The position numbers and the translations under genes were made by a program. The notes beneath the pieces are model-generated. The model saw only the letters and a program-made list of their open reading frames with translations, ran no database searches and was not told where the DNA came from. From contig NZ_PNJW01000012.1 in NCBI RefSeq assembly GCF_013822155.1, positions 1 to 64,000 of the forward strand: a DNA stretch of 64,000 nucleotides. The letters run 5' to 3'. Below, piece by piece: positions 40,317 through 49,443 of this stretch. The stretch is from Flavobacterium sp. (GTDB lineage: Bacteria > Bacteroidota > Bacteroidia > Flavobacteriales > Flavobacteriaceae). The first letter of the stretch is position 1; every line of letters starts with the position of its first letter.

Positions 40317-42967
40317 TGATACTAGAAAGAGAAAACATACTAACATTAATAGGAAGCAGAAGATATCATTCTGCAATTCTTACTACCTTCAGCTTTGACT
40401 TTTATTTTTTTGAAATGAAAGCAATGAAATGGTTGCGTTCTTGTGGCGTGAGAAACATCAACGTTTTTATTGACGGACATTATTATTCAGAGTTAATGCA
40501 ACAAGCTACAGGAGAAGAAATGCAACTTTCTGCCGGTTATTCACTTTATCCTGTTTTCCAAAAGTCAGTATTCCATCCAAAAATTTGGATGTTGTTTGGT
40601 GAAAAAGAAGGGTTGCTTATTGTTGGTTCCGGAAACCTTACAAATTCTGGAAATGGTAACAATGATGAGATTTGGGGAGCATTTCATTTTGATATTCGTT
40701 CAACCGAAAATTCATCAATCTTTTCGTCAGCTTGGGATTATCTATCAACTCTTTCTTCGTCAGTTAAGGGACAGATGAATGAAAAAACTACAAAATGGAT
40801 ACTTGAACATTCTAAATGGCTGAATGAATTGCCAAAGACAAGACCATTTCAATTTTTCGAAACGTCGCAAAAAGAGAAGGTTGCTTTCCTGTTTAATACT
40901 GAAACAACTTCTATTTGGAACGAACTTTTAAAACATCTTAGCAATGAGAAAGTAGTAGAAATAACTACCATTTCTCCATATTATGACAAGAATGGGAAAG
41001 TATTACAAGAACTCAATTCTCTTTTTCCTTCAGCCACAGTAAAAGTTATATTGGATGAAAGTGGGTTAATCCCTTCTACAATGCAAGTGAGCAAAGCTTT
41101 TACATTTTACGATTGGTGTTATGCCGGCGTAAGCAAAGTGCAATATGCAAAATCTGGAAACTCAAAATCAAAACTTCACGGGAAGATTATTCATTGCAAG
41201 ACAAAAAATGGAAAAGAGTTTTGCCTGTTCGGTAGTGCCAATATTACACCTGCAGGGTTGGGATTATTGGGCAAAAATTCAAATGCAGAAGTTTCACTTC
41301 TTATTCAGTCAGAAAAAGGTGGATTGTTAAATCAATTAGGCATAAAACTGAAAACAAGCAATAGTAAAAGCCTTGATGAATTTGCAACGACTACAAGTAA
41401 ATCAATTTATGAAACTATAATCGAGAATAATCAATACAAACTGCAACTGCTATCGGCAGAGTTGATTTATGATGAATTTATACTTCATTCCAATGGTACT
41501 TATACCGATGAATTCAGGATTGTCTTCTTCGATAAGCAAAACCGATTTTTGTATTCCAAAACATTCTCAAATTATGGGAAAGAACTAAAAACAAAACTTA
41601 ATTTGGAATTAGGCACTTTCCAATATGTGCAATTGACAAATATTAATGACGAGATTATCTCTAATAAACTTTTGATTTCAGATTATTTCCTCTTGGCGAA
41701 AACGCATCCTAATCCAAAGACAGAGGAAATTGAAAAAATTTATAGCGAAATCCAAAATGGAGAGCTGAGTAAAGTTCTCGACCTGTTGCATTATGCAATC
41801 TTTGATGAAACAGAAAATGAAACAGGAGCTAGCTTTTTAGATAGTAGGAGAAACACGTTTACAAAGCTGAATGATTACAAAGAACCTGAAAAACTTTACG
41901 ATCGCTCTTCTTATAAAACAATAGAAAATTCTGGATTTGAAAAAAACCTTCTACTCTCTTCTCTTTCCCTACGTGTCTTAGATGTTTTGAAGTTCATAAA
42001 TTTAAATGGACTTTCAACGAATAAGCAAGCTGATATAAGTATTGATGAGCAAGAAGACGATTTAGGTAACATAAATGGAAATGAGGAAGGAGAAGTGGCA
42101 ACTGTTCGTAACCTCTCTTTTGCTGTGCTTAAATCTGAAAAAAGAAAGTTGATGAACTACTTTGATAACCTTTACCATTACCAACAAGAAATTCTTTATG
42201 GGTATAATCGACCAAAAACATATAGGCCTACACTTACAGATTTGACTAAATATTTAATCGCTCTTGAGTTGATAAATGAATATGGAGGGAAATCTGCAAA
42301 GTATGACGAACAAGGAACACAACATTTTTTCAGTTATTTGCCCTTAGTAGATAACTATGATAATAACAATGTAAAAGGTTGTTGTTTAAACTTAATTGGC
42401 GACTTTTTGATGCTGGCAAGAAGCGGATTTAAAGCGTATGAATTTGACTACACCAAAAAGAAAATTGAGGAACTAAAAAAAGAGGCGCTCATAAGCACAA
42501 TTGTTTGCTTGGTAAACAATCGCTGGAAAGATGATGAATTGCATTACTTTTTTACGATGGTTTTAAATGCACTTCATCATTTAGGTTGCAAAAATGCAGA
42601 TGATTTCAATGCCAACTTCGAAGAGTTGAAAACCAAAATTAACAGTAGAATTTCTGAGTTGAAAAACAGGACAAAGGGATTTGAAAAAAACTTAGAGATA
42701 TTTTACAGAAAACTTTGTCCATCGTTTATAAAGGTAATTAAACAGATTGAAGATAAGACCTTTGATACCTCCGCAGTTCAGGGTCAAATTATTTACAAAT
42801 CGCCTTGGGGCTATAGCTACGTTCAGTCCGTTACAAAAACAAACGATTTCAGTTTAATCAGACCAGGCTTTATGTGGGATGATAATAAGGAAGATTACAT
42901 AAAGCATAGCCCAGACGAAATTTATTTACCTTTAAAGCTTACATCTTTTATATGTACTGATTTGTAG
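40316..42967 (+). CDS. Phospholipase D-like (double HKD) protein, 883 residues
   Basis: Two HKD-type motifs are visible: FHPKIWMLFG...VGSGNLTNSG (about residues 85-110) and KLHGKIIHCK...FGSANITPAGLG (about 287-315). The H-x-K plus following G-S-x-N pattern is the PLD-superfamily active site found in nucleases such as those of NgoFVII type and DISARM DrmC. The C-terminal ~500 residues have no recognised domain: helical, with a conserved-looking YRPTLTDLTKYLIALELINEYG and LHYFFTMVLNALHHLG. No helicase or ATPase is fused. With the 533-residue partner it forms a two-gene unit; nuclease activity is inferred. Confidence 0.78.
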   Translation: MILERENILTLIGSRRYHSAILTTFSFDFYFFEMKAMKWLRSCGVRNINVFIDGHYYSELMQQATGEEMQLSAGYSLYPVFQKSVFHPKIWMLFGEKEGLLIVGSGNLTNSGNGNNDEIWGAFHFDIRSTENSSIFSSAWDYLSTLSSSVKGQMNEKTTKWILEHSKWLNELPKTRPFQFFETSQKEKVAFLFNTETTSIWNELLKHLSNEKVVEITTISPYYDKNGKVLQELNSLFPSATVKVILDESGLIPSTMQVSKAFTFYDWCYAGVSKVQYAKSGNSKSKLHGKIIHCKTKNGKEFCLFGSANITPAGLGLLGKNSNAEVSLLIQSEKGGLLNQLGIKLKTSNSKSLDEFATTTSKSIYETIIENNQYKLQLLSAELIYDEFILHSNGTYTDEFRIVFFDKQNRFLYSKTFSNYGKELKTKLNLELGTFQYVQLTNINDEIISNKLLISDYFLLAKTHPNPKTEEIEKIYSEIQNGELSKVLDLLHYAIFDETENETGASFLDSRRNTFTKLNDYKEPEKLYDRSSYKTIENSGFEKNLLLSSLSLRVLDVLKFINLNGLSTNKQADISIDEQEDDLGNINGNEEGEVATVRNLSFAVLKSEKRKLMNYFDNLYHYQQEILYGYNRPKTYRPTLTDLTKYLIALELINEYGGKSAKYDEQGTQHFFSYLPLVDNYDNNNVKGCCLNLIGDFLMLARSGFKAYEFDYTKKKIEELKKEALISTIVCLVNNRWKDDELHYFFTMVLNALHHLGCKNADDFNANFEELKTKINSRISELKNRTKGFEKNLEIFYRKLCPSFIKVIKQIEDKTFDTSAVQGQIIYKSPWGYSYVQSVTKTNDFSLIRPGFMWDDNKEDYIKHSPDEIYLPLKLTSFICTDL

Positions 42968-42994
42968 GTTTAGCAGAAATCGAACTACTCTGGA

Positions 42995-43810
42995 CTATCC
43001 GTCTTTTGGTTCCTTAAGTCCTGTTCTATAAGTGTTATCGAGTTTATTATGGATTATTGTTGCTACAACCAAAACTTCTGTCATTTGTGAGAGTTGGGTA
43101 TCCTCTAATATTTTTGGATTGTGCGCTTTTGGATTTCTATACATAGAAAAAAACCCTTTACAGAAGTTTCCAAAGCCCTTATGTTCACTTTCTTCGCTTG
43201 GATTATTAAGGGTATTAAAAGCAAGCATAGGTCTTTTTTCCTTTCCCAACGCAAAACAATCATCAACTAAATCTGCTCCGTCTGAAGTATAGCCACTCTT
43301 TTGCCTAAGCCTTTCTGCAACACTTTTTGTAATTTCAAGTATAGCGTGAAAATAATTTTCCTTTAACCATTCAGCTTCACAGTAAGGCAAAATTTCTGAA
43401 TGAACTCCAATGCCGTGTACTTTTTCTTTGATTTTAAGTGACCTGCTTTTAGCTTCTGAAATGGTTTTAGCCCTATCAACTTGTCGGGGTTGCCCAGTTT
43501 TATCAATTTCTATCCCTTCATAAACGAGTTTCTCATTCATAGTCGTTCTATCTTTTTCAAATTCATCTTCTGAATTATATCTTTTTGGGTTTAATAACCT
43601 GACAACAAATGCCAATACATTATTTCCGCAACTGTCTTGTTCTTGTCTTTCTTTTAGCGCATAAAAGAGTCTATCTGTTTTGTTTGTACCGTATTGAGAT
43701 TGAGAAATACCAGCACCAGATAAATGTTCTGTAATTTTGGTATGGGTCAGCATATTTGAAACTATATCAGATATATTTCGCAGGGTTATGTCATCAAAGG
43801 ATTTTGTCAT
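42995..43810 (-). CDS. TIGR02391 (Ymh) family protein with HEPN RX4H motif
   Basis: A 271-residue protein. The C-terminal region MLAFNTLNNPSEESEHKGFGNFCKGFFSMYRNPKAHNP matches the TIGR02391/Hypoth_Ymh family. R225-NPKA-H230 is an RX4H motif as in HEPN ribonucleases, so it may cut RNA when triggered. The N-terminal part (residues 1-130) is probably regulatory. It is encoded convergently with the PLD gene, 27 bases away, and so is probably expressed separately. No antitoxin partner gene is evident beside it. Confidence 0.75.
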   Translation of the reverse strand: MTKSFDDITLRNISDIVSNMLTHTKITEHLSGAGISQSQYGTNKTDRLFYALKERQEQDSCGNNVLAFVVRLLNPKRYNSEDEFEKDRTTMNEKLVYEGIEIDKTGQPRQVDRAKTISEAKSRSLKIKEKVHGIGVHSEILPYCEAEWLKENYFHAILEITKSVAERLRQKSGYTSDGADLVDDCFALGKEKRPMLAFNTLNNPSEESEHKGFGNFCKGFFSMYRNPKAHNPKILEDTQLSQMTEVLVVATIIHNKLDNTYRTGLKEPKDG

Positions 43811-43837
43811 TCAATAATTGTTCTATTTTAAAATTAG

Positions 43838-44110
43838 TTATCTTGATTTTTGTATCTCCACATTTTGTTTTTCTTTATCTTTCTTTTCACGAGAATAAAC
43901 CCATAATGACAAAAGTCCATAAATAATCAGTGCATAAGCTACCCATTTACCAAACTTTTCAAGCAATTTAATAGTAAGCGAACTTTCATAAGATGAAAAT
44001 CCTTCTGCTCCCATAGGGCTACGTCTGTAAAACTTTCGCCGGTTAATCCAGTAGCGAAGTCCCAAGCCTGCAACCAAAAATATGATGCCTATTATCAATG
44101 ATGCGATCAT
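43838..44110 (-). CDS. Small membrane protein of the tra region
   Basis: 90 residues with an N-terminal transmembrane helix (IASLIIGIIFLVAGLGLRYWI), a basic loop NRRKFYRRSPMGAEGF and a second helix (WVAYALIIYGLLSLWVY), then a lysine-rich tail. Conserved in Bacteroidota ICEs, often misnamed a molybdenum transporter permease. Role unknown. Confidence 0.65.
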   Translation of the reverse strand: MIASLIIGIIFLVAGLGLRYWINRRKFYRRSPMGAEGFSSYESSLTIKLLEKFGKWVAYALIIYGLLSLWVYSREKKDKEKQNVEIQKSR

Positions 44111-44167
44111 AACAAAAACACTTTATATTCACCTTTTAAATTTACAAAAATTTAGCTTCGATTACTC

Positions 44168-44213
44168 AAAAGAAAGAAATCCTGCTTTTTGTGGCAGGAT
44201 TTCTTTCTTTTTT
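44168..44213 (-). terminator. Terminator of the tra operon
   Basis: AAAGAAAGAAATCCTGC, a short loop, then GCAGGATTTCTTTCTTTTTT; a strong stem at the end of traQ, which stops at 44212. Confidence 0.9.
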
Positions 44214-44664
44214 AATCAGTACTGTTAAACTGAAAACTTATCTGCTTTTCATTCCCGAAGCTGTCCGAAATCCAAACCACAAAGGATTGTGATACGGCAG
44301 ATGTTGAGGTGTAATACAACCGAAACTGCTCCGTTGGTAATTGGTACAGATCGTTAGGCAGATACGGTGGTTCATCGTAGTATCGCAACGTTCCCTGTCC
44401 GTCAAATTGAAAGTAGCGGAGAAAATATTGCGTGTTGCTGTAATTGCCTGTTCGCTGTATGGTAATCCGTATCTCTACGGTCTGCCCACTGGCAACATCT
44501 TTGGGTACAGGCATTACTTTGACCTCAAAAGGGAAATCGTTCTGTATTTCGAGTTCATCGTCTTTGCTACAAGATACCAACGTAACCGAAGCTGTGAGGA
44601 TTGCTAAGAACATATATATTAGTAGTAATCCTATTCTGAATTTATTGAAAAATATTGTCATCAT
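44212..44664 (-). CDS. traQ: Conjugative transposon lipoprotein TraQ
   Basis: 150 residues. A hydrophobic lead ends in the lipobox TLVSC (Cys at about 32) followed by SKDDE, so it is a lipoprotein. PFEVKVMPVPKDVASGQTVEI and NTQYFLRYFQFDGQGTLRY match the TraQ/DUF3872 family of Bacteroidota elements. Last gene of the tra operon. Probably sits on the outer membrane near the mating channel. Confidence 0.85.
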   Translation of the reverse strand: MMTIFFNKFRIGLLLIYMFLAILTASVTLVSCSKDDELEIQNDFPFEVKVMPVPKDVASGQTVEIRITIQRTGNYSNTQYFLRYFQFDGQGTLRYYDEPPYLPNDLYQLPTEQFRLYYTSTSAVSQSFVVWISDSFGNEKQISFQFNSTD

Positions 44665-44672
44665 TTTACGTT

Positions 44673-45233
44673 TTAAAAATTAAATCTTAATCCCACACCT
44701 GCTGACGGTCGGAGTTGTTCCAAATCCGTACCCCATAAGATTTTTGCACGTCCTTGCAGGACTAACACAAAACGGTCAGATAGATACGTTTCAAAAGTGA
44801 GTCGTCCACCTGCTCCATAGATGAAGGTGTCCTGGCTCAGTATTTTCGCTCCGTCATACAACATTGCTTCTCCACGGTTGATGCTTTCATAACCGACTAC
44901 GCCTGTTATTCCAGCATTCAAAGTGATATTTTTACGGGCATCGCCTAACAAGAAGAAACTGTAACCACCCTCTGCGGTATAAGTTTCCTGTGGTATGCGA
45001 AGGTCTTTGTAATTGTGATATTGATGCGTATATTCCAATGCCCAAAGCTGATAGTTACTGTTTTTACCGTTTACTGTCATTGCTACATTGATATAATAAT
45101 TGTTAGCTATTTTATCATCAGATAGTACACCAGCACTCACTTCCAATCCTTTTTGTTTGGGTAACATTCTTTGTGCCTGTGTAACCGTGATGATCATAAA
45201 TATGAGCATCACGGTATAGATATACTTTTTCAT
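44673..45233 (-). CDS. traO: Conjugative transposon protein TraO
   Basis: 186 residues with a signal peptide (to about QA-20). RMLPKQKGLEVSAGVL, YTAEGGYSFFLLGDARKNITLNAGI and a final beta strand AGVGLRFNF give an outer-membrane barrel-like profile, as for TraO. Nine bases separate it from traQ. Role: outer-membrane part of the mating apparatus. Confidence 0.86.
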   Translation of the reverse strand: MKKYIYTVMLIFMIITVTQAQRMLPKQKGLEVSAGVLSDDKIANNYYINVAMTVNGKNSNYQLWALEYTHQYHNYKDLRIPQETYTAEGGYSFFLLGDARKNITLNAGITGVVGYESINRGEAMLYDGAKILSQDTFIYGAGGRLTFETYLSDRFVLVLQGRAKILWGTDLEQLRPSAGVGLRFNF

Positions 45234-45254
45234 ATTATTTGCTTTAAAAGGTTA

Positions 45255-46154
45255 TTAAAATTTTAAGTGCATATTGTTAATCAAACGAGCATTGATTAAG
45301 TCGGAATTTTCTATCTGAAGCGTTTGATGCCTACCTCCGTTTTTCTCGAAAATCTCAATCAACAGTACCTTGTCATCGACAATTGTAAACTGATCTAAGA
45401 GGAACACATTTTGTTCAATTATTTTTCCTCCAATCTCATCCAGTGGTCTGTAAATACGAAGTGGTATCATTGGTCTTTCCTGAACTACGGTACGCTTAGC
45501 TACCTTTTTGTCCACCACTTTGAAATTGATAAAATCAATTTGGAAAGGCACATTTGTACGGTTTCTCAATTCCGTATGAAAATAGTATTTACCGTTGTGG
45601 ATGTAAATTCCTTTTAGAATAAACTGAATTCCGAAATTTTTAGCCCCAATATGCTTTACGATACGTTTGTCTTTTTTGTAGATAGTTTCCAGTAACAAAT
45701 TTGCCAACGAAGGAGAATCTATTCCCAATTCTTCAAACAGAGCTTCGTTTTCCATACTTCTGTTTGCGGATTTGCGGATCTTTAGCAGATCAATATTCAG
45801 TATCTCAGGACATGCGGCATAAAGCACATTGAAATTGTAGAAATGTCCATCATCAGTAATCACCGAAAAGTTCGTTTCTTCCTTAAAATCTTTAAGTGCA
45901 GCTTTGACACGCAATACATTTTCCGCATCCTCAGCCTTTCCTGCAATTAAGTTCCCACTACCTAAATCCACATAACGGATAGCCGCCGGAAAAATAAGAT
46001 GGGAAGTCTTGTCATAAGTTACTTCCATATTGTAAGGTTCGATTCTACCTAAAGGAAGTGTTGTATTCTTTGATAAATTTTCCTGTGCATTAGACAGGGT
46101 TACATAACCAACAAATAAGGCTAAAGCCAATACGTTTTTTAAAATCTGTTTCAT
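45255..46154 (-). CDS. traN: Conjugative transposon protein TraN (VirB9-like)
   Basis: 299 residues with a signal peptide (to about A23). EVTYDKTSHLIFPAAIRYVDLGSGNLIAGKAEDAENVLRVKA matches TraN (DUF4138). VirB9-like proteins help form the outer-membrane core of type IV secretion systems. Its mid part GIYIHNGKYYFHTELRNRTN is also typical. Neighbours traM and traO are within about 25 bases. Confidence 0.9.
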   Translation of the reverse strand: MKQILKNVLALALFVGYVTLSNAQENLSKNTTLPLGRIEPYNMEVTYDKTSHLIFPAAIRYVDLGSGNLIAGKAEDAENVLRVKAALKDFKEETNFSVITDDGHFYNFNVLYAACPEILNIDLLKIRKSANRSMENEALFEELGIDSPSLANLLLETIYKKDKRIVKHIGAKNFGIQFILKGIYIHNGKYYFHTELRNRTNVPFQIDFINFKVVDKKVAKRTVVQERPMIPLRIYRPLDEIGGKIIEQNVFLLDQFTIVDDKVLLIEIFEKNGGRHQTLQIENSDLINARLINNMHLKF

Positions 46155-46180
46155 CTTTCTGAGTTTTTATATAATTACTA

Positions 46181-47494
46181 TTATTTTTTAGGTACCAAAA
46201 AAAGCTGGTGACCTGCTTTGAGTGTTATCTTGGGGGTATTCATTTTTTTGGAAAAATAACCGGAAGTTCCCTGTACTAGTCCTTTGCTTAAATCTGCTGT
46301 CAGTTGCTGACCCGGAGATGAAGTCAACATTATATTCGTTCCGGTAGAGGTTCCCATTCCTGAAGCAATTTCTTTTAAAGCGTTCATCTCAGGAGCATAA
46401 GGAACATATAACCCCTGCTGTCCATCCAGATCATAGGCTATAATATCTACAGGAAGAATAGAACCTTCCAATTCCATCGAAGTTACTTGTAACATTAACC
46501 TACCATTGTTCATTTTTACCGATGCAGTAGTTAATAATGTCCCTATTGGAATAATCCTGTTTCCAACACGTGCCGATTCCAATAAACGAAGACGGACACT
46601 ACTGCCTATAGAAACGGTTTGCATGTCATGCACACAGGCACGTATGCTGTTTTTAGGAGCAGAAGGTTCTAAAACGCTTCCCACAGTATGGAAATTTCGA
46701 TTACGCTGCTGACTCCAGTCGGCCAGAAATTCTGCATTTGTCGGTTCTCGATACAGAGAAGATATCGGTTGCTTTTTAACAGAAAAGACCGGTTCTATCG
46801 GTTCTCTCCGAGTATTTCCTTGAGCACTTGTTTTAGATTTAATTGTATCGCCTGTCTGTGGGAAATACTTGGCGGCCATTTCATATGACTTCTCCATTAA
46901 TATTAACTGGTTTTCCATCGGATTTTGCGGACTTTCTTTTTGTGCCAGTTGCCCTTTCAATTCTTCCAGTTCCTTGCGTAAAGCATCGGTTTCACGATTT
47001 CCTTCGTAAAATGTTCCCAAAGTGTTTTGCATATTACGGTAGCTCTTCAGAGCTGCATTAGTTTTGCTCTGTGGTTTTCCGTAAGAATTGACAACAGCTT
47101 CTTCTTCCAGTTGTTCAATATCAGGTTGCTCCATTTCAGTACTGTCCGTATTCCAATAATCAGATAAAGCCATCAGTGTAGCTTTTTTTTCCCTTTCTTT
47201 TTGTTCCATCATTTCCTGCTCGTAAGCCTTTTGCTTGTCTGCCTGCAGTCCTGCATCAGTAGCCTGTGGAACAGCATCATTAATTCCTACATCTTCAGGC
47301 AGCTTTTTATTAGGCTCTGGAGCGAAAATCATATACAAACATCCTAAAAAGACTATTATCATTAACCCGAAAATCATCGGTTTCTTGAACCGTTCAATCC
47401 TGCCGGATGAAATATTCTGCGGGTTATCGGAGTCCGTTTTTCGGTTTCCTTCTGTTACCAGAATATCTGGTCTCTTTTTTTCGTTTTCTTTCAT
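46181..47494 (-). CDS. traM: Conjugative transposon protein TraM (VirB10-like)
   Basis: 437 residues. A cytoplasmic N-terminus, one transmembrane helix (PMIFGLMIIVFLGCLYMIF, about 40-58), a long Q/E-rich periplasmic region, and a C-terminal domain beginning IRACVHDMQTVSIGSSVRLRLLESARVGNRIIPIGTLL (VirB10/TraM-type) to the end. It should span the envelope and link inner- and outer-membrane parts of the transfer channel. Confidence 0.9.
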   Translation of the reverse strand: MKENEKKRPDILVTEGNRKTDSDNPQNISSGRIERFKKPMIFGLMIIVFLGCLYMIFAPEPNKKLPEDVGINDAVPQATDAGLQADKQKAYEQEMMEQKEREKKATLMALSDYWNTDSTEMEQPDIEQLEEEAVVNSYGKPQSKTNAALKSYRNMQNTLGTFYEGNRETDALRKELEELKGQLAQKESPQNPMENQLILMEKSYEMAAKYFPQTGDTIKSKTSAQGNTRREPIEPVFSVKKQPISSLYREPTNAEFLADWSQQRNRNFHTVGSVLEPSAPKNSIRACVHDMQTVSIGSSVRLRLLESARVGNRIIPIGTLLTTASVKMNNGRLMLQVTSMELEGSILPVDIIAYDLDGQQGLYVPYAPEMNALKEIASGMGTSTGTNIMLTSSPGQQLTADLSKGLVQGTSGYFSKKMNTPKITLKAGHQLFLVPKK

Positions 47495-47504
47495 ATTATC
47501 ATTT

Positions 47505-47771
47505 TTATTGGTTATTATTAAACTTTTGTACGCTGTCTGCTTTGGGTATATTCATCTTTTTGATAGCTGGAATCTGAATATGCCTGATTTCCATATTTTT
47601 ATCTTGCTTTGTGAATTCAGACCATTCACTTGCAACAGTGATAATCCCCAGCAATACATATAGTCCCAAAGCAATTAATATGGCTTTTTTTCTCTGTTGG
47701 GGAGAAAGGTTTTCACACCATTCTTCTATCCGCTTATTCAACGCATCTAAATAGTCTAAAATCTTTTTCAT
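47505..47771 (-). CDS. traL: Conjugative transposon protein TraL
   Basis: 88 residues. KILDYLDALNKRIEEWCENLSPQQRKKAILIALGLYVLLGIITVASEWSEF: a short cytoplasmic helix, one transmembrane segment (about 28-47) and a short tail, as expected for TraL, which lies between traK and traM in this class of operon. Confidence 0.78.
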   Translation of the reverse strand: MKKILDYLDALNKRIEEWCENLSPQQRKKAILIALGLYVLLGIITVASEWSEFTKQDKNMEIRHIQIPAIKKMNIPKADSVQKFNNNQ

Positions 47772-47777
47772 AATCTT

Positions 47778-48401
47778 TTATCGTTGAATGACCTGTATAT
47801 CCTTGTTTTCCAATACACCGAATTTTTCAATGGTAAATCCCTGCGGGTTGTTATCCGAACGCACCGAGTTAACCAAAAGGCAGGAAGTAATAAGACTTCT
47901 CTGGGTTACATTACTGGAACGGATGATGAACTGCTTGGCAAATGTTTTTACCAAATATGGATATTGGTTAAAATCACATTGGATGCTGTCCACCTCAATA
48001 CGTTGCTGTACGTTACCGCTTATGATGCGATTGTAATAGCCCTTTTCGGATAAGTCCTTATAGTAATCGAAAGCACTTTTATCAGCCAGGTAAAAAGCCC
48101 GTTTCATATTACTTTCAATTGCCTGCTTATCTGGTGCTAAAGTGAAAAACAACTCGTGAAAGCGACGGATATGCTCACGGGCTTCTACCGGCTTGTTGAT
48201 CGAGGCATCCTGAGAAAGTGCCACCATAAGGGATTTCCCATTATCCAGCACATAAATTTTTTGTCTTTGTTTTTCGGCAAACTGATACGAATTCCATACG
48301 GTATAACCGGAAATGCCGATGCACAGCAAAGCAAAAACAAGGGCAAAAAGCCTGATTTGTCTAAAACTATTTTCTATGTTCCTTAAAATTTTAAATTCCA
48401 T
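47778..48401 (-). CDS. traK: Conjugative transposon protein TraK (VirB8-like)
   Basis: 207 residues. FKILRNIENSFRQIRLFALVFALLCIGISGYTVWNSY has one N-terminal transmembrane helix; then REHIRRFHELFFTLAPDKQAIESNM and the VirB8-type periplasmic domain (YYNRIISGNVQQRIEVDSIQCD). TraK is the inner-membrane VirB8-like subunit. Six bases separate it from traL. Confidence 0.88.
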   Translation of the reverse strand: MEFKILRNIENSFRQIRLFALVFALLCIGISGYTVWNSYQFAEKQRQKIYVLDNGKSLMVALSQDASINKPVEAREHIRRFHELFFTLAPDKQAIESNMKRAFYLADKSAFDYYKDLSEKGYYNRIISGNVQQRIEVDSIQCDFNQYPYLVKTFAKQFIIRSSNVTQRSLITSCLLVNSVRSDNNPQGFTIEKFGVLENKDIQVIQR

Positions 48402-48432
48402 TTTTCATTTATTTTAAATTGGTTAATACGCG

Positions 48433-49440
48433 TTATTTTTTCAAAAGCTGTCCGCTGATATTGCCTGCCACTGACCCTGTACCAGCACCTGCAAGATTTC
48501 CTGCTTTTTGAGCCGATTGGTTCACGTTGCGGTTATAATTACCCATACCTCCGGCCTGAATAACCCAACCTGTTACAGTCGGTATCGTGAAGTAGCCAAT
48601 AATTCCAATAATCATGAAAATAATATACACGGTGTTCGAGGTATCGGGAATAAATGCCGGATCTGACAAGCTCTCAATATCATTTTCCAGAATGAGTGAT
48701 TGTATCTTGGCAAGCATAGAACTGAACAGGTCAGCTACCGGAAGCCATAAATACACACTAATGTATCGGGTGAGCCACTGGGTAAGCGTGGATTGAAAGC
48801 CATCCCATACCGAGATTGCAAAGGCAATCGGCCCCAAAATGGACAGGACTATCAGAAAGAATGTCCGTATTGTATCTATAACGAGTGCTGCTGCCTGAAA
48901 AAGTACCTCCAGTAATTCCCTAAAAGAATCTCGGACACTTTTTTCCATATTATACATTGTCCTCTCGATATACATTCCCGACATCGTTGCAAGGTCTGAA
49001 GGCGACCAGCCCAATTCTTCAAGCTTTTTGTCAAATTCCTCGTTTGATACGAGATAAGCTGTTTCAGGATTACGGAGCATGGCTTCCCTTTCCAATTGGT
49101 CTTTCTGTTGTTGCAATGCATGCAGGTCAAGCACCTGACCCTCCAATATATTATGCGTACCGGTTACTACAGGGCTCAATACAGCATTAATAGTTCCCAA
49201 TACAATGGTAGGAAAGAACATAATGCACAAGCCCAAAGCAAAAGGTCTTAAAAGCGGATATACATCAATCGGTTCCGCACGGCTGAGTGCCTGCCAGACT
49301 TTAAGAGCAATATAAAACAAGGCACCTAATCCCGCAACACCCTTCGCTACAACAGCCATCTCCGCTGAAAGCGGAAGCATTTCGTCATATAATGAGCGTA
49401 ATACCTCATGAAGATTGTTAAATTCGACAGCTAAAATCAT
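48433..49440 (-). CDS. traJ: Conjugative transposon protein TraJ (VirB6-like)
   Basis: 335 residues, polytopic inner-membrane protein with about six or seven helices (e.g. VVAKGVAGLGALFYIALKVW; FFLIVLSILGPIAFAISVWD; YIIFMIIGIIGYFTIPTVTGWVIQAGG). The pattern NNLHEVLRSLYDEMLPLSAEM is the TraJ start. It would form the inner-membrane platform of the channel. The glycine-rich C-terminus is typical. It is four bases from traI. Confidence 0.88.
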   Translation of the reverse strand: MILAVEFNNLHEVLRSLYDEMLPLSAEMAVVAKGVAGLGALFYIALKVWQALSRAEPIDVYPLLRPFALGLCIMFFPTIVLGTINAVLSPVVTGTHNILEGQVLDLHALQQQKDQLEREAMLRNPETAYLVSNEEFDKKLEELGWSPSDLATMSGMYIERTMYNMEKSVRDSFRELLEVLFQAAALVIDTIRTFFLIVLSILGPIAFAISVWDGFQSTLTQWLTRYISVYLWLPVADLFSSMLAKIQSLILENDIESLSDPAFIPDTSNTVYIIFMIIGIIGYFTIPTVTGWVIQAGGMGNYNRNVNQSAQKAGNLAGAGTGSVAGNISGQLLKK

Positions 49441-49443
49441 ACT

